64,000 nucleotides of DNA from an uncultured Porphyromonadaceae bacterium (GCA_900548875.1 URMA01000006.1:1-64000), one strand, 5' to 3'. Shown: positions 1 to 9,243, counted from the first letter of the stretch. Notes: a model not told the origin generated them from the sequence alone. Translations and numbers: made by a program.

Positions 1-30
1 TAACAGCCTCGCCACCACTCAACATGTATT

Positions 31-930
31 TTAGAACAATTTAAATTGTACATATTTTTTCGGATGAGCCTTCAAATCAATGAATATGGAATCCAGACTT
101 AAGATAGTTGAGTCTATACGGTTGTATAGTCCATCGTCATTCAACAGAAGTCCCAAAGTCGAATCCTTTCCGTTCAATTTGGTTGTAATATCGGCAAGAT
201 TATCTGTTGTCACTTTGACATTGTCCATAGTCTCCGTAACAGGTAAATTCTTAAGTTCCGCACTTATCTCTTTCAAGTCGGCAGAAACCGAGCGCAAATC
301 GGATGTAATATCCTCGGCATTGGTCATCACCGGTCCCACCTTACCGGAAACAGCCGCCAATTTTGCCGTTGTTATCTCAATGTTTCGGGAAATAGCATCC
401 AGACGCGTCACCATTTCGTCAAGAGCCGGGTTGGCCATAACACTGTCAACACTCGCCAGAATATTGTTCAGCCGCGGTAAAATTTTCACGACTTCGGGCA
501 TAATGTCTGTCGAAATTTCCGACATTAAATCTGAGGATTTTGAACCGGCTATCCTATCACCTTCTGCAAGATATTCTGAACTCGGCGCCATTTGGAGAGC
601 CAAGCTTGCCGTTCCCAGCATGCTGGAAGACATGGTGATTCGACTTCCTTTCGTTACTTTTATCTGGCTGTCCAAATTTATTTCCACCAAAATATTTCCA
701 GGGTTATCATAATCATAGAGAATATCTGTAACCTGCCCCACTTTCATACCGTTCAAAGTTACAGGTGAAGCTTCAGTCAGACCGGAAACATCTTCAAATG
801 AAACATAATACATATTTGAAGACTTAAACACATTTATTCCTTTTAGGTAATCAATACCTATAAATAGAATTGCCAGACTCAGGATTAATATAAATCCAAT
901 TAAAATCTCTTTTGTAAAAAGGTTTCTCAT
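31..930 (-). CDS. MCE/MlaD family lipid-transport protein
   Basis: Probable substrate-binding component of an Mla-type retrograde phospholipid transport system, anchored in the inner membrane and facing the periplasm. The protein has 299 residues, with one N-terminal membrane segment (about residues 8-26) followed by the MCE fold, recognisable from SGLTEASPVTLNGMKVGQV. The C-terminal half is an alpha-helical, hydrophilic stretch of the kind that forms helical barrels in MCE proteins. It lies 6 bases downstream of the amidase gene in the same direction, so the two are probably cotranscribed. No ATPase (MlaF) or permease (MlaE) gene is visible; these may lie left of the window. Family assignment is firm, the lipid specificity is inferred. 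Confidence 0.88.
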   Translation of the reverse strand: MRNLFTKEILIGFILILSLAILFIGIDYLKGINVFKSSNMYYVSFEDVSGLTEASPVTLNGMKVGQVTDILYDYDNPGNILVEINLDSQIKVTKGSRITMSSSMLGTASLALQMAPSSEYLAEGDRIAGSKSSDLMSEISTDIMPEVVKILPRLNNILASVDSVMANPALDEMVTRLDAISRNIEITTAKLAAVSGKVGPVMTNAEDITSDLRSVSADLKEISAELKNLPVTETMDNVKVTTDNLADITTKLNGKDSTLGLLLNDDGLYNRIDSTILSLDSIFIDLKAHPKKYVQFKLF

Positions 931-936
931 CTCTAT

Positions 937-2070
937 CTATTTTACTCTTTTATCATTTTTAAATTCCACAATAAACGCTTCCTTGAATTTTTCACGAACC
1001 TTACGGAGTTCCTTTTGCGCCTTTGATTTACTGTCAGTCTCACCATAAGTATACTTGTACAGCCCATTTTCATAATAATAGTCACAATCTTTCAGCCCCT
1101 TGAAATGACTGCTATTTTTTGACAACTTTTTAGCACTGGTAAGGAACTGTACCTTATATATAATGGTATCGTCATTCTTTTTCTCCGCTTTTTCCTTATC
1201 TTTTTCTTTAACCTTGTCTTCTTTGACGGTGGCAGATTTTTTAGATTTCTTCTCTACACCTTTTACAGACATAGATTTTGAATAAAAATCGTTGGCTTCT
1301 TTATATTGTACAAACGCATCATATATTGAGCCTGCCAATTCCTTCTGTCCGGAATCAGAAGACAAATATTGTTCTTGTGTGGGGTTACAAATGAAATCCA
1401 GTTCAACAAGCACAGCCGGCATTCCCGTCGCAGCGAGCACCCAAAATCCTGCCTGACGGACACCGTTGTCTTTTCGGCCAACTTTGGAAAAACAAGATTG
1501 CACCATCGAAGCAAATTGAACGCTTTGTTCCATATGCTTGTTTTGACTCAACTCAAAAACGATGTAAGACTCTGTTGAATTTGGATCAAAACCGCAATAT
1601 CGTGCCGTGTAATCGTCCTCAAGAACAATTACTGAATTCTCCCGTTTTGCCACTTCAAGGTTTTCTTCCGAACGGTGCAAACCTAACGTATAGGTAGCAG
1701 CGCCATGTACCGTCAAACGATTTTTTGATCTACGGTCAACGGAATTAGTATGGATGGAAATAAACAAATCGCCATGAGCCTTATTGGCCACATCAGCCCT
1801 GCCCTGCAATGAAATAAAGGTATCATCATCACGTGTGTATACAATCTTTACATCGTCAAAATTTTCACGAATCAGATCGCCCAACTTCAAAGCTACCCCA
1901 AGATTGATGTCTTTTTCACGTGCTTTTTTGCCAACAGCTCCCACATCTTTTCCTCCATGTCCCGGGTCTATGACAACAACAAAGTCGCGTCCCCAAGCCG
2001 AAACAGAAGCCGTTAAAATACAAACCAGCAACAATAAATACCTATATATGTTTCGTATAATTGATTTCAT
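937..2070 (-). CDS. N-acetylmuramoyl-L-alanine amidase (Amidase_3)
   Basis: Zinc amidase that cuts the bond between MurNAc and the stem peptide in peptidoglycan, acting in the periplasm during cell separation. The 377-residue protein starts with a signal peptide (about residues 1-27). The Amidase_3 domain follows, with the zinc motif VVIDPGHGGKDVGA, a later FISIHTNS motif and the catalytic-glutamate segment AVLVELDFICNP. A lysine/glutamate-rich linker (about 275-300) leads to a C-terminal domain of roughly 70 residues (YKVQFLTSAKK onwards) that resembles a SPOR-type peptidoglycan-binding module. It is followed by the MCE gene 6 bases on. A -7 box candidate (TACTTTTG) sits about 18 bases before the start codon. 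Confidence 0.92.
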   Translation of the reverse strand: MKSIIRNIYRYLLLLVCILTASVSAWGRDFVVVIDPGHGGKDVGAVGKKAREKDINLGVALKLGDLIRENFDDVKIVYTRDDDTFISLQGRADVANKAHGDLFISIHTNSVDRRSKNRLTVHGAATYTLGLHRSEENLEVAKRENSVIVLEDDYTARYCGFDPNSTESYIVFELSQNKHMEQSVQFASMVQSCFSKVGRKDNGVRQAGFWVLAATGMPAVLVELDFICNPTQEQYLSSDSGQKELAGSIYDAFVQYKEANDFYSKSMSVKGVEKKSKKSATVKEDKVKEKDKEKAEKKNDDTIIYKVQFLTSAKKLSKNSSHFKGLKDCDYYYENGLYKYTYGETDSKSKAQKELRKVREKFKEAFIVEFKNDKRVK

Positions 2071-2087
2071 TTTTCTGAATTCTTCGA

Positions 2088-2095
2088 CAAAAGTA
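2088..2095 (-). promoter_or_regulatory. Putative -7 box of the amidase-mce unit
   Basis: On the minus strand this reads TACTTTTG, matching the Bacteroidota -7 consensus TAnnTTTG, about 18 bases upstream of the amidase start. No TTTG is found at the expected -33 distance, so the call rests on one box and its position. Confidence 0.4.
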
Positions 2096-2257
2096 CTACA
2101 AAAAATCTATTTAACGGTACGCCATCTTCCTTTTATACAATTTATTTTGACCAATAACCCAAACTTTACCATTATTTGCGTAAAAAAAGCCACAAGAACG
2201 ATTACATCATTGAATTTTATTGTATATTTAGATTGAATTTATAAAACTCTTTCGTTT

Positions 2258-3235
2258 ATGAAGAAATTTTGCTTGATAGTAGGAATTATTCTCAGCGTTA
2301 ACGGTCTGTTCGGATGCAGCGACGCCAATACGCAGTCACTTGATATAAAACGCTTTGAAAAGGACGTCGTACAATTCAACACTTTTCAAAAAGCAGCAAA
2401 AGACAATTTTGTCAACAATTATTCAAAAGTAATTTCATTATATATAGACAATATTTATCCTGACAGCACTAAAACTACGGAAGAAAAATTGAGTGACTAT
2501 GCGGGTTCAACTTCTTTCAAATATTTCCAGAAGGATGTTGTCGAAAAATTTTCCGACCTCTCAGCCTTGGAAAAAACGCTGGCCTTGGAAAAACAGAATT
2601 TTGAGGTGATTCTGAATTTGAATTTTCCGGAAATTGTCACGGCCGTCATCCCCTACAACCAGTCCATCATTCTGGATACAACGACAGTAATCGTCGGACT
2701 AAACCATTATATGGGAACCGACTACCAGCCTTACAGCACTTTCCCCAACTACATTAGAGAGTTTAAAATTCCAGAAAAAATACCCTACGACATTGCTGAA
2801 GCGTTTTTAAAAACGAAATACCCATATACCCCCCACCAAAACACGTTACTGGAACGAATGATTTATGAAGGTGCCATATATCTCGCAGTTGAAAAAGCCG
2901 TTCCGTCATTCAAAGACAACATTTATCTATGCATGAGCAATGATAAATTTGAATGGTGCAAAAATAATGAAGATAAAATCTGGAACCAGATACTGATTGA
3001 CGACAATCTGTATACCACCGATGAAAAAATCATAAACGGCATCATCATGCCGGCTCCATTTTCCAATCCGATTTCACAACAAACGCCCGGAATGGTCGGG
3101 AGGTGGTTGGGAAAAGAGATACTTGCCAAATATCAGTTGGGCCACAATTTCTCCATCATCGACTTTTTAAAAAACAAACAATACAACAACAGTCAGAACA
3201 TATTAATAGAATCCGAATACAATGGACAAAAATAA
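2258..3235 (+). CDS. gldB: GldB-like lipoprotein
   Basis: Homologue of the gliding-motility lipoprotein GldB, first described in Flavobacterium but widely present in non-gliding Bacteroidales, where its role is unclear. The 325-residue protein has a lipoprotein signal (lipobox LFGC near residue 20). The body carries family-like segments such as NHYMGTDYQPY and the C-terminal PGMVGRWLGKEI. It overlaps the aroE start by 14 bases, so the two are translationally coupled. Presence of this gene does not show that the organism glides; no other gld, spr or por genes of the type IX apparatus are recognisable in the window. Confidence 0.85.
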   Translation: MKKFCLIVGIILSVNGLFGCSDANTQSLDIKRFEKDVVQFNTFQKAAKDNFVNNYSKVISLYIDNIYPDSTKTTEEKLSDYAGSTSFKYFQKDVVEKFSDLSALEKTLALEKQNFEVILNLNFPEIVTAVIPYNQSIILDTTTVIVGLNHYMGTDYQPYSTFPNYIREFKIPEKIPYDIAEAFLKTKYPYTPHQNTLLERMIYEGAIYLAVEKAVPSFKDNIYLCMSNDKFEWCKNNEDKIWNQILIDDNLYTTDEKIINGIIMPAPFSNPISQQTPGMVGRWLGKEILAKYQLGHNFSIIDFLKNKQYNNSQNILIESEYNGQK

Positions 3236-3968
3236 AGAAATCTACGGCTTGATCGGCTATCCCCTCGGTCACTCATTTTCCCAATCGTTTTTCAATGAAA
3301 AATTCCAAAATGAGGGCATCAATGCCGAATACCGGAATTTTGAAATAGAGGACATTGAAGAGTTTCTTAAAATAATCAATGAATCCATTAAAGGGCTTAA
3401 TGTAACCATTCCTTACAAAGAACAGATTATACCTTTTTTAAATCACTTGGACCAAACGGCGGAATCCATTGGCGCCGTCAATGTTATAAAAATAGACCGA
3501 CAGGCGGACTCTCTTATTCTTACTGGCTACAACTCTGACGTGATTGGATTTTCTGAATCCTTAAAGCCGTTACTGAAGCCCCACCATAAAAAAGCGCTGA
3601 TTTTAGGTACTGGTGGAGCATCTAAAGCTGTGCGCTTTGGACTGCACCAATTAGGCATAGAAACAGATTTTGTCTCCCGTTCAAAAGGCAAATCCGAGTA
3701 TACATATGCGGACTTGAACGAAGAGATCATTCGGGAGCACTCAATAATTGTCAATGCTTCACCTGTGGGCATGTATCCACATGTCAATGAATGTCCGAAT
3801 ATTCCTTACGAATACATCAATGAAATGCATATATGCTATGACCTTATCTACAATCCAGAGGAGACACTGTTTTTGCAAAAAGCCAGAATGAATCACGCTA
3901 CTACTAAGAATGGCATGGAAATGCTTGTCCTTCAAGCACTCGCAGCTTGGAAAATTTGGAATCAATGA
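3222..3968 (+). CDS. aroE: Shikimate dehydrogenase
   Basis: Reduces 3-dehydroshikimate to shikimate with NADPH in the aromatic amino-acid pathway, in the cytosol. The 248-residue protein has the N-terminal shikimate-binding domain with GYPLGHSFSQSFF and the catalytic lysine in NVTIPYKE, then the dinucleotide-binding glycine loop LGTGGASKAV and the C-terminal GMEMLVLQA segment. It is somewhat shorter than the E. coli enzyme, as is usual in this phylum. The start overlaps gldB by 14 bases, and the end lies 10 bases before the likely comEC start, giving a tight three-gene unit. Confidence 0.95.
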   Translation: MDKNKEIYGLIGYPLGHSFSQSFFNEKFQNEGINAEYRNFEIEDIEEFLKIINESIKGLNVTIPYKEQIIPFLNHLDQTAESIGAVNVIKIDRQADSLILTGYNSDVIGFSESLKPLLKPHHKKALILGTGGASKAVRFGLHQLGIETDFVSRSKGKSEYTYADLNEEIIREHSIIVNASPVGMYPHVNECPNIPYEYINEMHICYDLIYNPEETLFLQKARMNHATTKNGMEMLVLQALAAWKIWNQ

Positions 3969-3978
3969 TAGCATTCTG

Positions 3979-6027
3979 ATGAAAATAAGCCTTGCAACCA
4001 CTCCTCTGTCAAGGGTCCTTATTCCTCTAATTACAGGAATCATAGGTTTCCGATTACACATCCATCCTGGAGTGGTTGCCAGCATGGCCCTGTTTTCCTT
4101 ATTTCTCTACAGGTTTCCGTATATCAAAAAAGATCCATATTTCAGACTTCGCTACCATTGGATGTTCAACATCTCCCTGTTTCTGCTCCTTACATCAATT
4201 GGGTGGTCAATTGCCTATGTTCACCGTCCGGCAGAAATTGAACAGACACATTTGGGCCGACCGATATTTTTCAACTATACCATTGAAAAAATCGAACAGA
4301 AAAACATCACGACACAAGTTTATGGCTCTTCCAGCAATTTCAACCGGAATCCCGTCCATATTCTATTAACCTTACAGGGGAATATGTACGACATTTCACC
4401 CGGAGATATACTATGCTGTTATGGAACAATCGAACCCATCAAAAGACCGACTATGCCCGAGGCATTCGATTATGCCACCTACATGGCAAATCAAGGTTAT
4501 CTCTACTCAGCTTTTATCGAACGGAAACACTATGAAATAATTGCCCACGAAGAAAATCTGCACACCTTCGCCAACAAAATAAAACAAGACATCATCCGGC
4601 ACATTCATTTTTTACAACTCAATGAGAACACCTCCAACTTCATCATCACCATCCTTACCGGAGAAAAGAACTATATAGCCGACGACACGCGCGAACTTTT
4701 CAATGATGTTGGACTGGCACACATTCTTGCTGTCAGCGGCCTGCATATTTCCATCATTGCTCTGATTCTAAATTTTCTTTTGTATCCTTTTCAACCCATT
4801 CTACCCAGAAGGATACGACTGTCAATAATACTGCTTGTCATTTGGCTTTACACACTTATCACAGGATTCTCACCGTCTGCAACCCGAGCTGCAATCATGA
4901 CATCTTTTGTCCTGACTGCCCTCATATTCTATAAACGCAACTATGTGTTGAATGCCTTATGCGGTGCGGCAATTTTCACTTTAGTATTTAATCCTGCCGC
5001 CATCTATGATATTGGATTCCAACTAAGCTATCTGTCGGTATTGGGCATTCTGTTCTTTTCTCCCATAATGACATTTGGAAAACGCGACACATGGTTACGC
5101 AAAATATCCTCCCTTATGGCATTGTCGGTATCGGCTCAAATCGGAACACTTGTTCTGTCACTTTACTACTTCCACAGCCTACCGCTATCCCTGCTTGTAA
5201 GCAATATCGTCATCGTGCCGCTATTGCCACTGTTTATGCTGGCATCCATTATGGCAATCTTATTGTCATACTGCAGCATAACATTTTATCCCCTAACCGA
5301 CTTCATTGACTTTTTCTACCAATTCATCGAGATTTTCACATCAACGCTGCGTTCGCTTCCATATTCAACCATACAGGACATCTGGGTAAACGATATTGTC
5401 ATCATTCTCTACTATCTGTCAATAGCGGTCATTTGTCTGTTTATCTACACCAAAGCCAACAAACGCCTATACGTGTATCCGTTGGCAGGAATCGTCTTAA
5501 GTTTTGTTATCAATCTTTTTATAAACAACAGCAGGGAAGAAAAAGGATTTATTCTATCCGACGATTATTATTCATGCAATTTCCTCTATTATGAAACACC
5601 GAAAGCATTTATCGTCAATTCAACGAACGATACCACTGGCATTCAAGACTTCATCAATAGAAATAAAAGTTTTTTCATAAAAAACAATATTACAGACATT
5701 ACCGTCCTGACTGACAGTTTTCAGTATTCACAATTTCATTTTAGGTATCCGCAAGTGGAATGTTTCGGAAAACGCATCGTGTTTGTACAAGGAAATCACA
5801 GGAAGAAATCTCCTCCCCAAGAAATATTGCCGGTCAATTACCTTGTAATTACCAAAAGATACTACAACCCAATCAGCATCTTAACAAAATTCTACCAGGC
5901 CGATACCATCGTTCTTCCCAAAGAAATATATCCAACCAAACTGTTGGAATTCCAGAACGAAATAAAATCAGTCCACCTCCCATGTTATGACATGGAACAA
6001 AAGGGTGCGCTCATCTACCCAAAGTAG
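3979..6027 (+). CDS. comEC: ComEC/Rec2-type DNA-uptake channel protein, lacking a metallo-beta-lactamase domain
   Basis: Multi-pass inner-membrane protein of the ComEC/Rec2 family, which moves single-stranded DNA across the membrane during natural transformation. The reading frame is open from 3910 inside aroE, but the ATG at 3979 (MKISLATTPLS, 682 residues) removes the long overlap and is preferred. An N-terminal DUF4131-like region with two membrane spans precedes the Competence domain (about residues 210-480), with the typical motif HILAVSGLHISIIALIL. The last 170 residues are soluble and contain no HxHxDH metal motif, so the nuclease-like beta-lactamase domain found in Firmicutes ComEC is missing or unrecognisable. 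It ends 2 bases from a convergent gene. Confidence 0.88.
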   Translation: MKISLATTPLSRVLIPLITGIIGFRLHIHPGVVASMALFSLFLYRFPYIKKDPYFRLRYHWMFNISLFLLLTSIGWSIAYVHRPAEIEQTHLGRPIFFNYTIEKIEQKNITTQVYGSSSNFNRNPVHILLTLQGNMYDISPGDILCCYGTIEPIKRPTMPEAFDYATYMANQGYLYSAFIERKHYEIIAHEENLHTFANKIKQDIIRHIHFLQLNENTSNFIITILTGEKNYIADDTRELFNDVGLAHILAVSGLHISIIALILNFLLYPFQPILPRRIRLSIILLVIWLYTLITGFSPSATRAAIMTSFVLTALIFYKRNYVLNALCGAAIFTLVFNPAAIYDIGFQLSYLSVLGILFFSPIMTFGKRDTWLRKISSLMALSVSAQIGTLVLSLYYFHSLPLSLLVSNIVIVPLLPLFMLASIMAILLSYCSITFYPLTDFIDFFYQFIEIFTSTLRSLPYSTIQDIWVNDIVIILYYLSIAVICLFIYTKANKRLYVYPLAGIVLSFVINLFINNSREEKGFILSDDYYSCNFLYYETPKAFIVNSTNDTTGIQDFINRNKSFFIKNNITDITVLTDSFQYSQFHFRYPQVECFGKRIVFVQGNHRKKSPPQEILPVNYLVITKRYYNPISILTKFYQADTIVLPKEIYPTKLLEFQNEIKSVHLPCYDMEQKGALIYPK

Positions 6028-6029
6028 CA

Positions 6030-6578
6030 TTACTTCACTTTCGCTGCCGTCACGTAGGTCCTGACATAATAGGATTCTTTCAACGAACTGACAATCACCC
6101 CCCGACTGGACGAAGCGTGAATAAATTTATTATCCTTGAGATAAATTCCCACATGATTGACCTTCTTTTTATTTTTTCCCGTTGCAAAGAAAACCAAATC
6201 TCCCTGTTGCAAATCCTTCTGTTTGATTCTTTTGCAGTTTTTGCTTAGAATAGCAGCCGATGATCGTTCCAACTTTTTATTGTAGACAGCAGAATAAACT
6301 TTTACAGTGAAACCGGAACAGTCAACCCCCTTTTTAGTATTTCCCCCATACTTATAGGGAGTTCCCAACCAACGGGAACACATTTCCAGCAAATCAAGAT
6401 TGTCATCGGAATCTACCTTGATGCCCAATTTTTTCGACAAAGTTGAATAAGTGTCCTTCTTTACGCTTTCGTATTTCTCATGCGAGTCATTATTCACGGC
6501 CTTTTTGGAAGAATGACAGCCGGTCAAAGCAAACAGCGCTATGCAAATGACCAAAATGGTATTAAATAGTTTCTTCAT
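6030..6578 (-). CDS. NlpC/P60 (C40) peptidoglycan endopeptidase lipoprotein
   Basis: Cell-wall hydrolase expected to cut stem peptides (gamma-D-Glu to diamino acid). The 182-residue protein carries a lipoprotein signal with lipobox LTGC (about residues 17-20). The NlpC/P60 domain fills the C-terminal two thirds, with the catalytic cysteine in GVDCSGFT, the histidine in VNHVGIYL and a further FIHASS segment. It has no visible SH3 or LysM targeting domain, as in small Spr-type enzymes. A strong terminator of the upstream gene lies just before its start, so it probably has its own promoter in the short gap. Confidence 0.92.
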   Translation of the reverse strand: MKKLFNTILVICIALFALTGCHSSKKAVNNDSHEKYESVKKDTYSTLSKKLGIKVDSDDNLDLLEMCSRWLGTPYKYGGNTKKGVDCSGFTVKVYSAVYNKKLERSSAAILSKNCKRIKQKDLQQGDLVFFATGKNKKKVNHVGIYLKDNKFIHASSSRGVIVSSLKESYYVRTYVTAAKVK

Positions 6579-6590
6579 CTTGTATTGTTT

Positions 6591-6645
6591 CTAAAATAAA
6601 ACGGCAGAATTGGTTCATGTAGATATCATAATCCAATTCTGCCGT
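6591..6645 (-). terminator. Intrinsic terminator of the DUF5606 gene
   Basis: A perfect 13-base inverted repeat (6601-6613 and 6633-6645, arm ACGGCAGAATTGG) with a 19-base loop. On the minus strand it is followed by TTTATTTT. It separates the DUF5606 gene from the NlpC/P60 gene. Confidence 0.85.
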
Positions 6646-6659
6646 CAAAATGCGGTTAA

Positions 6660-7094
6660 TTATTTTTCTTCAGCCGTAGCTTCTTCTGCTGCTTTTTCAC
6701 CTTCTTCCTCTACGAAATCCGTGTTTCCGCTTTCTACCAAAGTATTGTACCAAGAAATAATTTTCTTGATGTCTGTAATATAAACTCTTTCCTGATCAAA
6801 ATCTGGCAGAATTTCCAAAAAGAAATTTTTCAAAGCTTCCGGAGTTTTGTAATCACTTGCTTTGACAGTCTTTCCTTCGAATTTTTTATAGATTGTTTCG
6901 AATACTTTTGTCAATTGCACTTCTTCGCCCGTCGTATAAACTGCAATATCACCAAGAGAAACGACTTTATCATGCGAGTATGCCGGAACACGTTTCTTAG
7001 TCTGCAATGATTCAACAATCAACATATTCTTACCTTGTGAAACGAGTTTAAATAGGCCAGGCTTTCCTGAAATAGATAAAATAGCTTTAAGCAT
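6660..7094 (-). CDS. DUF5606-type protein of unknown function
   Basis: A 144-residue cytosolic protein with no signal peptide or membrane span. The N-terminal half (MLKAILSISGKPGLFKLV, then VVSLGDIAVYT) matches what I recall of the Bacteroidota-specific DUF5606 family; the second half is helical and ends in a glutamate/alanine-rich tail. It is transcribed toward its own strong terminator, and a -7 box candidate lies about 95 bases upstream, so it appears to be a single-gene unit. No function can be deduced. The small beta-rich N-terminus could be a binding module, but that is a guess. Confidence 0.8.
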   Translation of the reverse strand: MLKAILSISGKPGLFKLVSQGKNMLIVESLQTKKRVPAYSHDKVVSLGDIAVYTTGEEVQLTKVFETIYKKFEGKTVKASDYKTPEALKNFFLEILPDFDQERVYITDIKKIISWYNTLVESGNTDFVEEEGEKAAEEATAEEK

Positions 7095-7193
7095 AATGCA
7101 TCAATATATTTTTAATAAATTTCTACAAAGACAGAACAACAGCCGAAATCAAGATCTTCATTATTGATTTCTTCATGCCATTTCCATCGGTTG

Positions 7194-7201
7194 CAAAGAT
7201 A
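7194..7201 (-). promoter_or_regulatory. Putative -7 box of the DUF5606 gene
   Basis: Minus-strand TATCTTTG, a full match to TAnnTTTG, placed just after the coaE stop and about 100 bases before the DUF5606 start. No -33 box is seen at 19-21 bases. Confidence 0.45.
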
Positions 7202-7208
7202 GCAATTT

Positions 7209-7808
7209 TTATTTTTTTACCATCCTTTCAATTGTCAAATTATCTTTAGCGATCAGTCTGTCCACCTGGGGAAGCAAAGCAACTTTCCCGTTATTGTCAA
7301 TTTTAAAAAGTGGCAGACTCGTTTCAGAAATTATTTTTTGCGACCGGATTCGAGCCTTCACCTGTTCGACCGGAAGTCCGTTACGTTTTACAACACGTGC
7401 CACTCTTACATCTTCCGGCGCATCGACCATCCAGATTTCATCCACAAAAGCATCCATTCCGCTTTCAAACAATATGGCAGTTTCCACAAAAACAGCACTT
7501 GTTTTACATTCAGCCACCCAATGTTCAAAATCCAAATGAACTTCCGGATGAACAATATTGTTAAGTTGCTTCAATTTTTCCGGATGACCGAACACAACAG
7601 TTGACAAATACGGACGGTTAAGCTGACCATTTATAAGAGATTCTTCGCCAAAAGCGTCAACAATCTTGCTTTTGATTTTCGAAGAGTTATCCATCAACCG
7701 CTTGGCTTCGGAATCACAATCGTATACAGGAAAACCCATTACTCTCAAAATCTGGGAAACGACACTTTTCCCGCTACCGATACCACCAATAATAGCAATA
7801 CGTTTCAT
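7209..7808 (-). CDS. coaE: Dephospho-CoA kinase
   Basis: Last step of coenzyme A synthesis: phosphorylates the 3'-hydroxyl of dephospho-CoA with ATP. The protein begins MKRIAIIGGIGSGKS at the ATG at 7808 (199 residues); a TTG four codons upstream is possible but would overlap the preceding gene. The P-loop GGIGSGKS, the Asp-rich VYDCDSEAK and the lid-type arginine segment RVVKRNGLP are all present. The stop of the ybbR-like gene and this start are 1 base apart, so the two are coupled. The coaBC gene lies about 6 kb upstream on the same strand. Confidence 0.95.
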   Translation of the reverse strand: MKRIAIIGGIGSGKSVVSQILRVMGFPVYDCDSEAKRLMDNSSKIKSKIVDAFGEESLINGQLNRPYLSTVVFGHPEKLKQLNNIVHPEVHLDFEHWVAECKTSAVFVETAILFESGMDAFVDEIWMVDAPEDVRVARVVKRNGLPVEQVKARIRSQKIISETSLPLFKIDNNGKVALLPQVDRLIAKDNLTIERMVKK

Positions 7809-7809
7809 A

Positions 7810-8796
7810 TCAGTGCTCAATTATATACTCCACACTGTCCAATTCCAATCGGACATTTCTTAAACTTGTCGGCACCTTTCCTAAATGTATCGGAAGTTTG
7901 TCCGAGCCTTTTGTGATATTATTGTAATCTACGACAGCTTGAAATTCGTTGTTTTCTATCACGTTGCCATATTGGCTGATAGGCAACAAATACGAAACAG
8001 ACACTCTGGAGGGGAATACGACCATTCTGACATTTTCAGGAAGATTGGTTATTACTACCGGAATGCTCGACTTTTGACCAACCAACGGTTCGACAGGTAT
8101 AATCACCCGAACAGAATCCGGCACCATCTTGACATCCTTCATCTTCTTGAGTGCCAATGTCGTCAAAACAGTATCCGTTAATTCTTTCATTACAAAATTA
8201 TCCGTTTCCACAGCGTTTGTAGCATTCAGCGTAATGGCATCTGAATAGATTGTGACAGAATCCGGAATCAAACCAATTTTGCCATTAACCACGTATTGCA
8301 GATGTGCTCCATATTCACCTTTAATTATCACCGGGACACGCTTTCCCGGAAGTGTGGTATACTTGGCTGATAAATTCTGAGGATTCGATCCCACTATTGT
8401 CGCGTCTGCACCGAAACAGGAACGGAACAAGTCAGCCATTTCCTGATTGTTAATCACCAGTTCACCCTTTCCGTTATCAAAATCCTTGAAATCCGCCGTT
8501 ATTTCGGCATCTTTACCCAAGTAATATTTGAATAACGAATAACCGTTGTTTTTTACAGTCACAAAAAATTCTTTTGGATATTCACTGACAATTGTCACAT
8601 TATCGGGTACTCCCGATAATTTAAAAGAAACGCGAAAACTTTCCTGCGTAACCTTGTTCAGCGTCAGCACCATCCAAAACACAAAAGAAATGGCAACGAA
8701 TACCAAATACAGCAATATGTCACGTCCCTTCGAGGAAGAAAGGAAGTCACGGATATTCTGTATATACTGGACTATTTTATTACGGTTGATAAACAT
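7810..8796 (-). CDS. YbbR-like (CdaR-like) domain protein
   Basis: A 328-residue protein with one N-terminal membrane span (about residues 28-46) and an extracytoplasmic part built of YbbR-like beta repeats. In Firmicutes the YbbR protein CdaR regulates the c-di-AMP cyclase CdaA. No cyclase gene is next to this copy, so the regulatory role cannot be carried over. The repeats can be seen from recurring RVPVIIKGEYG-, SSIPVVITNLPEN- and FQAVVDYNN-type strands. It directly follows the yajC terminator and precedes coaE by 1 base. Confidence 0.8.
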   Translation of the reverse strand: MFINRNKIVQYIQNIRDFLSSSKGRDILLYLVFVAISFVFWMVLTLNKVTQESFRVSFKLSGVPDNVTIVSEYPKEFFVTVKNNGYSLFKYYLGKDAEITADFKDFDNGKGELVINNQEMADLFRSCFGADATIVGSNPQNLSAKYTTLPGKRVPVIIKGEYGAHLQYVVNGKIGLIPDSVTIYSDAITLNATNAVETDNFVMKELTDTVLTTLALKKMKDVKMVPDSVRVIIPVEPLVGQKSSIPVVITNLPENVRMVVFPSRVSVSYLLPISQYGNVIENNEFQAVVDYNNITKGSDKLPIHLGKVPTSLRNVRLELDSVEYIIEH

Positions 8797-8797
8797 A

Positions 8798-8846
8798 TTG
8801 AAAAAAACAAACCATTCTCAACAACATAAAGGTTCTGAGAATGGTT
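8798..8846 (-). terminator. Intrinsic terminator after yajC
   Basis: Inverted repeat of 11 bases (8810-8820 and 8836-8846, arm AACCATTCTCA), followed on the minus strand by a T-rich run TTTGTTTTTTT. It ends almost on the start codon of the ybbR-like gene, which must be expressed by read-through or from a promoter overlapping the hairpin. Confidence 0.85.
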
Positions 8847-8868
8847 TTCTATATAAGACGATATATTT

Positions 8869-9207
8869 TTATTCTTTGTCTTTGGTGGCTGCAGCTTGGG
8901 ATGCTTCTGCGGCTGACGGATAAACAGAACCTTTGTCAATTCTGATTTTCACATTATCGGCAATTTCAAGAATGATATATGTATCTTTAACTTCCTTGAT
9001 TTTACCAAAAATACCGCCGGCAGTAATCACCTTGTCACCAGCCTGCAAGCCTTCTCTGAACTTGCGGATTTCTTTTTGTTTCTTTGATTGCGGACGGATC
9101 ATAAAGAAATAGAAGATGAGGATCAGAACCACAATCATCAAAATATTCATCATACCGCTTCCTGCAGCACCACCTGCGTCTTGCAACAAAATTGAATTTA
9201 ATTCCAT
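8869..9207 (-). CDS. yajC: Preprotein translocase auxiliary subunit YajC
   Basis: Small inner-membrane protein associated with SecDF and the SecYEG translocon. It has 112 residues: a short Gly/Ala-rich leader, one membrane span (about residues 20-38) ending in FYFFMIRPQSKKQKE, the family hallmark, and a cytosolic small-barrel domain (LQAGDKVITAGGIFGKI). A -7 box candidate sits about 40 bases upstream and a strong terminator follows. secDF is not adjacent. Confidence 0.95.
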   Translation of the reverse strand: MELNSILLQDAGGAAGSGMMNILMIVVLILIFYFFMIRPQSKKQKEIRKFREGLQAGDKVITAGGIFGKIKEVKDTYIILEIADNVKIRIDKGSVYPSAAEASQAAATKDKE

Positions 9208-9243
9208 TTTAAAAAGTATTATGTGTTTTATTAGTTTCTTCTA

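Noticed and set aside
1..30. Start of a minus-strand gene at the left edge (ATG at 25)
   Set aside because: Only eight codons are visible and none are diagnostic.
3910..3978. Longer comEC start inside aroE
   Set aside because: It would overlap aroE by 59 bases and adds a non-family N-terminus; the ATG at 3979 fits the usual start.
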